From contig CAZUSC010000060.1 in NCBI GenBank assembly GCA_964622915.1, forward strand, positions 1-5,365: a stretch of DNA of 5,365 nucleotides, written 5' to 3'. The position numbers and the translations under genes were made by a program. The notes beneath the pieces are model-generated. The model saw nothing but the letters and a program-made list of their open reading frames with translations, had not been told where the DNA came from and made no database searches. Source of the stretch: CAZUSC01 sp964622915 (GTDB taxonomy: Bacteria > Patescibacteriota > Andersenbacteria > UBA10190). This document shows positions 1 through 5,365 of the stretch, in pieces. Numbering within the stretch: position 1 is the first letter of the stretch; each line of letters opens with the position of its first letter.

Positions 1-2049
1 CAGCAGGATAAGCGATGGAAAACGTGTGCTAACAAGCTATTTTATCTAGCCGTCCCGCCGCAGTTTTATAAAACAATTTTTCAGCACCTGGTGGACTCCG
101 GTTTAACCGAGCCATGCAGTCCAGCGGAAGGCTGGACCCGCGTAATAGTGGAAAAGCCGTTTGGTAAAGACTTAGCCACGGCGCAAGAACTAGATGAAAT
201 GTTAGGTAGCCTATTCCGCGAAGAGCAAATTTTTCGCATTGATCATTACTTAGGCAAAGAAACTGCGCGCAATATCTTGGCTTTTCGTTTTTCTAATGTC
301 TTTCTTGAGCCGGCTTGGAATAATCGATCGATTAAAAGTATTCATATTAATTTTCCAGAACGGCAGGGGATAGAAAATCGGGGAATTTTTTATGACGGGG
401 TGGGAGCGCTGCGCGACGTCGGGCAGAATCATATGTTGCAACTGCTGGCGCTGTTTATGATGAACAAACCCACCTCTTTTACCGCCCAAGATATCCGCGC
501 GTCACGTACTCGTGTATTAGAGGCCTTAGAGACACCTGATGACGACGATATTATTCGCAATACTATCCGCGCTCAATATAAGGGATATAAAAAAACGCGC
601 GGCGTGGCCGCTAGTTCGCAAACCGAGACATATTTTCGGATTAAGACCGGTGTTAATTTGCCTCAATGGCATGGGGTGCCGGTGTATTTAGAAAGCGGCA
701 AGGCTCTTAAGGAATCAAAGTTTGAGGTCAGCGTTCACTTTCGTCACGACACTCCCTGTCTTTGTCCGCCGGGGCAGCACTACACTAATGAGTTGCTCTA
801 TAGGATTCAGCCTAATGAAGGTGTGTTTATGACCTTTTGGGTCAAGAAACCGGGGACGGACATGGTGATTGAAAAAAAAGATTTCTCGTTTGATTATCGC
901 CAAGCCTACGCGCAGACGGAGTTCGTGGACGCTTACGCCAAACTGTTATTAGACGCTATTGCAGGCGACCAAACACTATTTGTTAGTACGGAAGAGATTA
1001 ATGCCAGCTGGCGTTTTATTGATCCGATTATCAGGGCGTGGCAGGCCAACAAAGTACCGTTGCAAACATATCCGCGTGGCACTGGCAGCGAGCAGCTCAA
1101 AGCCAAAGCGCAACAAGGAGTAGATGCTAACAAGCAAATTGGCTATGTCGGCTTAGGAAAAATGGGGCTCAATATGGTGGCGCGGCTTCGTGAATATGGT
1201 TGGCAGGTAGCAGCAACAGATCCCAACAAAGAGGCGCGCGCCCGGGCGAAGAAAGCTGGTGCAGTTGTCCGAACGGACCTCAAAAAATTAGTGCAGGGAC
1301 TGCCCACTCCCCGGCTTGTCTGGCTAATGGTCCCTCACCAAGTGGTGCAGGAAGTTACCGACGAATTAGCCGGTCTGCTTGAGACAGGAGATACCGTAAT
1401 CGACGGCGGCAATTCTTTTTATAAAAACTCGGTTAAAATCTCCAAAGCATTGGCAAAGCAAGGAATTAATTTTTTGGACGTGGGAGTGAGTGGTGGTCCC
1501 AGCGGCGCCCGCCACGGGGCCTGCTTGATGATCGGCGGCTCACAGGCAGTGTATAAGCAGAACGTTGGCCTCTTCAGCGATCTGGCCGTGGCCGGCGGTT
1601 ACGACTACATGGGCCAGGCCGGGGCCGGTCATTTTATAAAAATGGTGCACAACGGTATTGAATATGGGATGATGCAAGCCGTGGCCGAAGGCTTTTCGGT
1701 TATTCATGGTTGGTCCAATGATCTCAACCTAGAAAAGATTGCCAGTCTTTATAATCATGGCAGTGTGATTGAGTCCCGTTTGATTGGCTGGTTGAAAGAA
1801 GCTTATGACAAATACGGCGCAGATTTAAGTAACGTCGACGGCCGGGTAGCGCAGAGCGGCGAGGGCCAATGGACGATTGAGGCGGCCCAGGAACTTGGTA
1901 TACCAGTGCCGATTATTGAAGGCGCGCTTAAGTTTCGAGTGGCCTCGCAAAAAAAACCTAGTTATACCGGCCAGATTTTATCGGCTCTCCGTAACCAATT
2001 TGGCGGACATGACGTCAGCGCAAAACTTAAAACGAAAAAAGAAAAATAA
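1..2049 (+). CDS. Glucose-6-phosphate dehydrogenase / 6-phosphogluconate dehydrogenase fusion (5' end outside window)
   Basis: This is a single open frame of 682 codons plus TAA, already open at base 1, that joins two oxidative pentose phosphate enzymes. Residues below are counted from base 1. Residues 1 to about 375 are G6PD (zwf-like) without its N-terminal nucleotide-binding segment: NKLFYLAVPP near residue 11, EKPFG at 51-55, the family signature DHYLGKE at 81-87 (bases 241-261), catalytic-type His144 in QNH, and a C-terminal WRFIDPI block. The usual terminal GSWGP motif has become GTGSEQ. Residues from about 379 to 682 are a short-form 6PGDH (gnd-like): the dinucleotide fold GLGKMG at 384-389, the SGG loop, catalytic Lys547 and Glu554 in FIKMVHNGIEY, SGEGQW at 619-624 and RNQFGGH at 664-670. 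Asp407 at the end of the second strand suggests NAD preference for this half. The linker is short and the tail lysine-rich. Expected products are 6-phosphogluconolactone, then ribulose 5-phosphate plus CO2, in the cytosol. GTG at base 91 is an internal valine codon, not the start. Both identities are very secure; the fusion depends on the frame at 1115-1140 being correct. Confidence 0.95.
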   Translation, partial: QQDKRWKTCANKLFYLAVPPQFYKTIFQHLVDSGLTEPCSPAEGWTRVIVEKPFGKDLATAQELDEMLGSLFREEQIFRIDHYLGKETARNILAFRFSNVFLEPAWNNRSIKSIHINFPERQGIENRGIFYDGVGALRDVGQNHMLQLLALFMMNKPTSFTAQDIRASRTRVLEALETPDDDDIIRNTIRAQYKGYKKTRGVAASSQTETYFRIKTGVNLPQWHGVPVYLESGKALKESKFEVSVHFRHDTPCLCPPGQHYTNELLYRIQPNEGVFMTFWVKKPGTDMVIEKKDFSFDYRQAYAQTEFVDAYAKLLLDAIAGDQTLFVSTEEINASWRFIDPIIRAWQANKVPLQTYPRGTGSEQLKAKAQQGVDANKQIGYVGLGKMGLNMVARLREYGWQVAATDPNKEARARAKKAGAVVRTDLKKLVQGLPTPRLVWLMVPHQVVQEVTDELAGLLETGDTVIDGGNSFYKNSVKISKALAKQGINFLDVGVSGGPSGARHGACLMIGGSQAVYKQNVGLFSDLAVAGGYDYMGQAGAGHFIKMVHNGIEYGMMQAVAEGFSVIHGWSNDLNLEKIASLYNHGSVIESRLIGWLKEAYDKYGADLSNVDGRVAQSGEGQWTIEAAQELGIPVPIIEGALKFRVASQKKPSYTGQILSALRNQFGGHDVSAKLKTKKEK
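1115..1140 (+). other. Fusion junction with probable relic gnd ribosome-binding site
   Basis: The stretch AAGGAG (1115-1120) is followed after 8 bases by AAC AAG CAA ATT GGC (from 1129), exactly where a free-standing gnd would begin with ATG before its KQIGYVGLG strand. In the present frame this is read through as QQGVDANKQIG. AAC sits where the start codon would be expected. An out-of-frame ATG at 1124 opens only a ten-codon frame. I infer that the fusion arose from adjacent zwf and gnd genes by loss of the zwf stop and the gnd start, or that one base is wrong in the assembly here. The motif match is seen directly; its history is inference. Confidence 0.4.
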
Positions 2050-2063
2050 ATATTTCGAATCAC

Positions 2064-2098
2064 TTTACGCTTGGCCTTTGAAGCTTTACGCTTATTAG
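2064..2098 (+). repeat. Degenerate heptamer tandem repeat upstream of the phosphomannomutase gene
   Basis: Five consecutive seven-base units can be read: TTTACGC, TTGGCCT, TTGAAGC, TTTACGC and TTATTAG, each starting with TT and ending exactly at the ATG at 2099. Units 1 and 4 are identical, so CTTTACGCTT recurs 21 bases apart (2063-2072 and 2084-2093). The whole spacer from the preceding stop codon is only 49 bases and has no Shine-Dalgarno. The 10-base exact repeat is certain. The heptamer reading of the degenerate middle units is an interpretation. Confidence 0.5.
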
Positions 2099-3424
2099 AT
2101 GTTTAATCCCGCTATTTATCGCTTGTATGACATTCGGGGTATTGTTCCCGATGATTTTGATGCCGAAGAAGGATATCACCTAGGAAGAGCCTACGCTAAA
2201 TTTACTGGCGCAAAAAAAGTAGTGGTAGCGCGTGACATGCGGCTTAGCGGTGATCAAATTGAACCGGAAGTTATTAGAGGCTTGGTTGAAGGAGGGGTGA
2301 ATGTAATTTCCATTGGAATGTCTACTTCGCCGATGTTTTATTTTGCCGTCCATCATTTAAAGGCAGATGGAGGTGTGATGGTGACTGCTTCTCATAATCC
2401 AGGTAAGTATAATGGAGCAAAGATGACTCTAGCGAAAGCAGTGCCAATCAGCGGCGATTCAGGCATGTTTGATATCCGTGATTTGGTAGAGAAGAGACAA
2501 TGGGAAGAAGTTAACGAAAAAGGAACAATTACCAAAGATGATGTTAAAAATGCGTACTTGGATATGGTTTCTCAAGGCATAGATGCTAGCGGTTTAAAAA
2601 TTGTTGTAGACGCTGGCAACGGTATGACGGGACTTTTACTGAAAGAGTATTTTGAGCGCGTGGGCGGTGAGGTTATTCCTCTTTACTGGGAGCTCGATGG
2701 CTCTTTTCCTAATCACGAAGCTGACCCTCTTAAAGAGGAGAATATGAAAGACTTGCACCAGGCAGTCATAAAAAATAAGGCTGATTTAGGCGTGGCTTTT
2801 GATGGAGACGGTGATCGGGTATTTTTTACTAGCGAGAAAGGGAAAACTGTTCCTGGGGACATTTCTACAGCGTTAATTGCTAGTGAGGTCCTTAAAGAAA
2901 AACCAGGATCCAATGTTCTATATGACCTGCGAGCTTCTCGTACAACCAAAGAGGTTATCGAGGAGTCCAGCGGCAAGGCAATTATGTATAAAGTAGGGCA
3001 TTCTTTGATTAAAGCTAAGATGCGAAAGGTGAACGCTGTCTTCGCTGGCGAGGTATCCGGCCACTTCTTTTTTACTCCCTGGTATGCAGAGTCTGGTTTT
3101 TTAGCAATGGGCTATATTATAAAGTTGTTACAAGAAAAGAAACTGCCATTTTCTGAAATCGTTTTACCACTGCAAAGGTATTATAAAACTCCGGAAATTA
3201 ATTTTGAGGTAGCCGATAAGGATAAAGCCTTAGCGAACATCAAACAGCATTACGCCGATGCTCAGATATTAGAGCTAGACGGCATCTCTATTATTTATCC
3301 GAATTGGTGGGCTAATGTGCGTGCTTCCAACACCGAGCCCCTGTTGCGGCTAAACTTGGAAGCAGACACTGAAAAATTGTTGAAAGAAAAGCAAAAAGAA
3401 ATAGAGGAGTTGCTGCACAGTTAG
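2099..3424 (+). CDS. manB: Phosphomannomutase/phosphoglucomutase
   Basis: This 441-residue protein belongs to the alpha-D-phosphohexomutase superfamily (AlgC/ManB-type) and should interconvert hexose 1- and 6-phosphates (mannose and/or glucose) in the cytosol. All four domain signatures are present in order. They are the phosphoserine loop TASHNP with Ser98, the metal-binding DGDGDR at 235-240, the sugar-binding loop GEVSGH at 317-322, and the phosphate-binding RASNTEP at 408-414. RASNTEP and GEVSGH fit PMM/PGM better than the phosphoglucosamine mutase GlmM, which usually has a GTEP-type loop. The length is near the family norm. The start is fixed: a TAG directly precedes the ATG in frame, and the N-terminus FNPAIYRLYDIRGI aligns with the family. 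No Shine-Dalgarno is visible. It lies 49 bases after the dehydrogenase fusion and is probably co-transcribed, linking glucose 1-phosphate or mannose phosphates to glucose 6-phosphate. Substrate preference cannot be read from the sequence. Confidence 0.95.
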   Translation: MFNPAIYRLYDIRGIVPDDFDAEEGYHLGRAYAKFTGAKKVVVARDMRLSGDQIEPEVIRGLVEGGVNVISIGMSTSPMFYFAVHHLKADGGVMVTASHNPGKYNGAKMTLAKAVPISGDSGMFDIRDLVEKRQWEEVNEKGTITKDDVKNAYLDMVSQGIDASGLKIVVDAGNGMTGLLLKEYFERVGGEVIPLYWELDGSFPNHEADPLKEENMKDLHQAVIKNKADLGVAFDGDGDRVFFTSEKGKTVPGDISTALIASEVLKEKPGSNVLYDLRASRTTKEVIEESSGKAIMYKVGHSLIKAKMRKVNAVFAGEVSGHFFFTPWYAESGFLAMGYIIKLLQEKKLPFSEIVLPLQRYYKTPEINFEVADKDKALANIKQHYADAQILELDGISIIYPNWWANVRASNTEPLLRLNLEADTEKLLKEKQKEIEELLHS

Positions 3425-3458
3425 TTCCCTGACAATTTTCGTTGGCGAATACCCACAG

Positions 3459-3465
3459 AAGGAGG
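3459..3465 (+). promoter_or_regulatory. Strong Shine-Dalgarno that fixes the start of the small exported-protein gene
   Basis: AAGGAGG lies 6 bases before the ATG at 3472. It is a near-perfect anti-16S match at ideal spacing and decides between this ATG and the in-frame TTG at 3442, which lies upstream of the site. It is the only canonical ribosome-binding site at any gene start visible in the window. Confidence 0.85.
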
Positions 3466-3471
3466 GATCTA

Positions 3472-3891
3472 ATGTTTAGATTTTCCGCGTTGGGAGCCGT
3501 TCGCAAGCTCGTCATGCTGTCTTTGGCAACCTATGGAGCCTTGGCTGCTTATCATGATTTTTTGGCGTGTCCGGAGCCTAGCATCGAAGATGAAAACGTT
3601 TTTCCCTCCAGAGGGCAGCCGGTCAATTTAGGCTTGACTCTCCGCAACCTATCTCGGTATCAACTGTGGACAGGGGACATGCAACTTCCGAAAGACCCGC
3701 AGCCGAGGGTATTGGAAGTGTATACAAGCAATGGAGGTCGGTTGACCCTTTGCTTGTATTTAACGGGTCAAGCCGAGCCGTGTCGGTACGTGGTTAATGA
3801 CGCGGTGTTAAGTCACCGGGAGAAAGGCAGGCTTGTCTTTGCCGTCCAGCACGACACCATCATTGCGCAAGTCAATCCCTCTCACTGGTGA
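3472..3891 (+). CDS. Hypothetical small protein with N-terminal signal/anchor segment
   Basis: I do not recognise a family for this 139-residue protein. The N-terminus has the layout of a Sec signal peptide or single membrane anchor: basic residues Arg3, Arg11 and Lys12, then a hydrophobic run at about 13-27. A possible signal peptidase site (Ala-Leu-Ala at 23-25) follows, so the remainder would lie outside the membrane. FLAC ending at Cys33 resembles a weak lipobox, but His28 and Asp29 just before it argue against a lipoprotein. The mature part alternates short polar and hydrophobic stretches consistent with beta strands, and includes Cys94 and Cys104, which could pair if exported. No catalytic motif is seen. 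The start is chosen from the strong Shine-Dalgarno; TGA is backed by an in-frame TAA two codons later. It follows the mutase gene by 47 bases and precedes the terminator, so it is probably last in the operon. A real gene is likely, function unknown. Confidence 0.75.
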   Translation: MFRFSALGAVRKLVMLSLATYGALAAYHDFLACPEPSIEDENVFPSRGQPVNLGLTLRNLSRYQLWTGDMQLPKDPQPRVLEVYTSNGGRLTLCLYLTGQAEPCRYVVNDAVLSHREKGRLVFAVQHDTIIAQVNPSHW

Positions 3892-3907
3892 TTGTAACTA
3901 TCCTTTC

Positions 3908-3939
3908 CGCCTTTGGCCAATAAGCCGGAGGCGTTTTTT
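3908..3939 (+). terminator. Rho-independent terminator of the + strand unit
   Basis: CGCCTTTGGC (3908-3917) pairs over 10 positions, two of them U-G, with GCCGGAGGCG (3924-3933) around the loop CAATAA, followed directly by six T (3934-3939). It lies 16 bases after the stop of the exported-protein gene. The T run overlaps the complement of the trpS stop codon at 3938-3940. There is no matching A run on the other side, so it looks one-directional and would not terminate trpS transcripts efficiently. Confidence 0.9.
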
Positions 3940-4930
3940 ACATTAAGCCCATTACTTCTTTTACGCGGTGCAATGTGGCATTGGCGATAGATTGTGCTTT
4001 GTGCATACCGCGGCCTAAAGTCACCCGCAGCTCGGCTTCGTCATGACGGATTTCCTTAAACCTTTTCTGTAGCGGTTCCAGTTTTTCAACCACTAAGTCG
4101 GCCAGAGCGTCTTTAAACTCTTTGTAGCCTTGTCCAGCGAACTTTTTTTCAATAGTTTCTGCACTCTCCTCACTCAACGCCTTATAAATATTTAAAAGAT
4201 TCTTAACGGCCGGACCACTGTTAGTAAAGGAAAATACCGGTTCAGTTTCTGTGACAGCGCTGCTAATTTTTTTCTTGATAGTATCTGGTCCATCGGTTAA
4301 TGCGATGTAGCTTTTTTCGGTATCACTCTTACTCATTTTCTTGGTGGCGTCAGTCAAAGACATCAGGCGGGCAGCGCCGGGATTAACAAAAGGCTGCGGC
4401 AGAGTAAACATATCGCCATAGCGGTTGTTAAAACGCTTGGCAATATCGCGAGCCAATTCGATGTGCTGCACTTGGTCTTCGCCGACCGGTACAATTTCCG
4501 CTTGGTAGAGAAGAATGTCAGCGGCCATTAATACGGGATAAGCAAATAAACCTAAACTGAAGGAGTTTTTTTGCTTAGCAGATTTTTCTTTAAACTGCGT
4601 CATTCGGGACAGTTCGCCGTACGGGGTGATCGTGCTGAGCAGCCAAGCCAGTTCGCTGTGGGCCGGAACGTGTGATTGAACAAATATAACACTGCGCTCG
4701 GGGTCTACTCCGGCAGCCAAGAAAGCTGCGGCGGCATCCAGCACATAATCGGGCAATTTTTTGGCATCATATTCAACAGTGATCGCATGCTGGTCCACAA
4801 TACAGTAGTAAGCAGTATTGTTTTCCTGCAAACTCACCCACTGCTTGATTGCTCCCAAGTAATTACCGAGGTGCAGTGAGCCTGAAGGCTGAATACCCGA
4901 AAAAACTATTTTATGTGATGGATTCTCCAT
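3938..4930 (-). CDS. trpS: Tryptophanyl-tRNA synthetase
   Basis: This 330-residue class I aminoacyl-tRNA synthetase charges tRNA-Trp with tryptophan using ATP in the cytosol. It has the usual length of a bacterial TrpRS. The N-terminus FSGIQPSGSLHLGN carries the HIGH-type ATP site (HLGN at residues 20-23). DQHAIT follows, then MAADILLY with Asp138, the position that normally contacts the indole of tryptophan. GEDQ is at 150-153 and the KMSKS loop is complete at 198-202. The C-terminal helical domain is intact to the end. The ATG at 4930 is the only reasonable start, because the upstream in-frame codons offer no alternative and the N-terminus aligns with the family. No Shine-Dalgarno precedes it. 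The bases before ATG read AACTCCT, and CTCC can pair with GGAG just inside the gene. It lies 60 bases downstream of RNase J on the same strand, so co-transcription is possible. It converges with the + strand unit. Confidence 0.97.
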   Translation of the reverse strand: MENPSHKIVFSGIQPSGSLHLGNYLGAIKQWVSLQENNTAYYCIVDQHAITVEYDAKKLPDYVLDAAAAFLAAGVDPERSVIFVQSHVPAHSELAWLLSTITPYGELSRMTQFKEKSAKQKNSFSLGLFAYPVLMAADILLYQAEIVPVGEDQVQHIELARDIAKRFNNRYGDMFTLPQPFVNPGAARLMSLTDATKKMSKSDTEKSYIALTDGPDTIKKKISSAVTETEPVFSFTNSGPAVKNLLNIYKALSEESAETIEKKFAGQGYKEFKDALADLVVEKLEPLQKRFKEIRHDEAELRVTLGRGMHKAQSIANATLHRVKEVMGLM

Positions 4931-4957
4931 AGGAGTTGAACTAGCTCGTATGGTAAT

Positions 4958-4987
4958 CCTACAACCTACTCCCTACTACCTACAACC
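4958..4987 (-). repeat. Tandem heptamer repeat in the rnj-trpS spacer
   Basis: On the + strand, four exact-length seven-base units stand in tandem: TACAACC (4960-4966), TACTCCC (4967-4973), TACTACC (4974-4980) and TACAACC (4981-4987), preceded by a partial CC at 4958-4959. The consensus is TACNNCC. On the transcribed - strand this gives five G runs of two or three bases separated by four or five bases. The outer units create an 11-base direct repeat, CCTACAACCTA, 21 bases apart. The array fills half of the 60-base spacer between the RNase J stop and the trpS start. The arrangement resembles short tandemly repeated heptamers known from cyanobacterial genomes, but I cannot assign a family. Confidence 0.75.
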
Positions 4988-4990
4988 TAG

Positions 4991-5365
4991 CTAGACTTCA
5001 ACAATAACCGGCAGAACCATTGGGCGGCGTTCGGTGCGCTGGAAGAGGAATTGGCCAATATCATCGCGCACGCCGGCTTTGACATGGGCCCAGTTAGGCT
5101 CGCCGCCGTGTTGCTTGCCCATGTGTTTTTGAATAACCTCTTTAACTTTAGTGCGGGTATCGCGGATTAGCTGCTGGTGTTCTTTCATGTAGACAAAGCC
5201 GCGGGAAATCAGGTCCGGCTCGCCAATCACACCGCCGTGCCGGCCGTCAACCGTGGCAATGACTACGACCATGCCGTCAGAGGCGAGCATTTGCCGATCG
5301 CGCAAGACTACGTTGCCAACATCGCCGACACCTAAGCCGTCGACCATGATGTGTTTAATGTCATA
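4991..5365 (-). CDS. rnj: Ribonuclease J, C-terminal fragment (5' end outside window)
   Basis: The frame is open to the right edge and gives the last 124 residues before a TAG. The fragment opens with YDIKHIMVDGLGVGDVGNVVL, which matches the region of RNase J immediately after the beta-CASP/metallo-beta-lactamase core. EPDLISRGFVY follows at about residues 49-59, a hallmark of the RNase J C-terminal domain, then a helical stretch and a final hydrophobic strand. RNase J is a zinc-dependent 5'-3' exonuclease and endonuclease for RNA maturation and decay. The catalytic histidines lie upstream, outside the window, so activity cannot be judged here. The methionine at 5347 is internal, not a start. 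The stop lies inside the palindrome CTAGCTAG (4987-4994), just before the heptamer repeats and trpS on the same strand. Confidence in the family is high. RNase J1 versus J2 cannot be separated from this fragment. Confidence 0.93.
   Translation of the reverse strand, partial: YDIKHIMVDGLGVGDVGNVVLRDRQMLASDGMVVVIATVDGRHGGVIGEPDLISRGFVYMKEHQQLIRDTRTKVKEVIQKHMGKQHGGEPNWAHVKAGVRDDIGQFLFQRTERRPMVLPVIVEV

Noticed and set aside
91..93. GTG as the start of the dehydrogenase gene
   Set aside because: The frame is open upstream to base 1 and encodes the conserved G6PD segment NKLFYLAVPP, so the gene continues outside the window.
250..1133. Minus-strand frames of 62-79 codons inside the G6PD half
   Set aside because: They are opposite a strongly conserved coding region, lack ribosome-binding sites and resemble no protein; they are shadows.
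1877..2098. 73-codon + strand frame ending just before the mutase gene
   Set aside because: Most of it overlaps the well-conserved 6PGDH C-terminus in another frame, and the rest covers repeat-like spacer. It has no recognisable protein features.
3442..3471. TTG at 3442 as the start of the small exported protein
   Set aside because: It lies before the strong Shine-Dalgarno at 3459-3465, has none of its own, and would add an Arg-rich stretch before a good signal-like N-terminus that begins at the ATG at 3472.
2713..3515. Minus-strand frames of 87 and 67 codons across the mutase gene and following spacer
   Set aside because: They are antisense to conserved motifs or to the start of the next gene, with no supporting initiation signals.
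3889..3897. TGA recoded as glycine, as in some Patescibacteria
   Set aside because: No gene here has an internal TGA, and reading through the TGA at 3889 adds only two codons before TAA, so standard stop use is the simpler reading.
4676..4879. 67-codon + strand frame inside trpS
   Set aside because: It is antisense to the conserved N-terminal catalytic part of TrpRS and has no recognisable features.
4931..4990. T-box or tryptophan attenuator upstream of trpS
   Set aside because: The spacer is only 60 bases, is largely heptamer repeat, and shows no T-box sequence, Trp-codon leader peptide or terminator hairpin.
5345..5347. Methionine at 5347 (- strand) as the start of a small 118-residue gene
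   Set aside because: The frame stays open to the window edge with RNase J-like residues, and the methionine falls within a conserved RNase J block.

Overview
The window reads as compact, standard-code bacterial DNA with five protein genes and very little spacer. Two convergent transcription units meet at about 3.9 kb. On the + strand lie the 3' part of a fused glucose-6-phosphate dehydrogenase/6-phosphogluconate dehydrogenase gene (1-2049, open at the left edge), a phosphomannomutase/phosphoglucomutase gene (2099-3424) and a small unrecognised gene for a probably exported protein (3472-3891). They end at a strong intrinsic terminator (3908-3939). On the - strand lie the 3' end of a ribonuclease J gene (4991-5365, open at the right edge) and trpS (3938-4930).

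Nothing here fixes the taxonomy. RNase J, a short-form 6PGDH, fused central-metabolism enzymes, frequent absence of Shine-Dalgarno sequences and short heptamer-repeat spacers would fit a small-genome lineage such as Patescibacteria/CPR, or another deep uncultured group. This is inference only. TGA behaves as a stop: the genes use TAA, TAG and TGA terminators and none contains an internal TGA.

The + strand unit is about hexose phosphates. PMM/PGM interconverts hexose 1- and 6-phosphates, linking nucleotide-sugar or glycan metabolism to glucose 6-phosphate. The fused enzyme carries the two dehydrogenase steps of the oxidative pentose phosphate pathway, from glucose 6-phosphate to ribulose 5-phosphate. 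The intermediate lactonase (6PGL) is not in the window. The last gene does not obviously belong to this pathway. The - strand unit holds RNA-processing and translation housekeeping genes.

The most notable points are: (i) the zwf-gnd fusion, whose junction still looks like a former gnd ribosome-binding site with the start codon replaced by AAC; (ii) short heptanucleotide-periodic repeats in both same-strand spacers that lack a Shine-Dalgarno, four tandem TACNNCC-type units before trpS and five TT-initial units abutting the pmm start codon; and (iii) an orphan exported protein with the only textbook Shine-Dalgarno in the window. I found no RNA genes, CRISPR arrays, insertion sequences or phage genes. 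No gene-free stretch exceeds about 60 bases.
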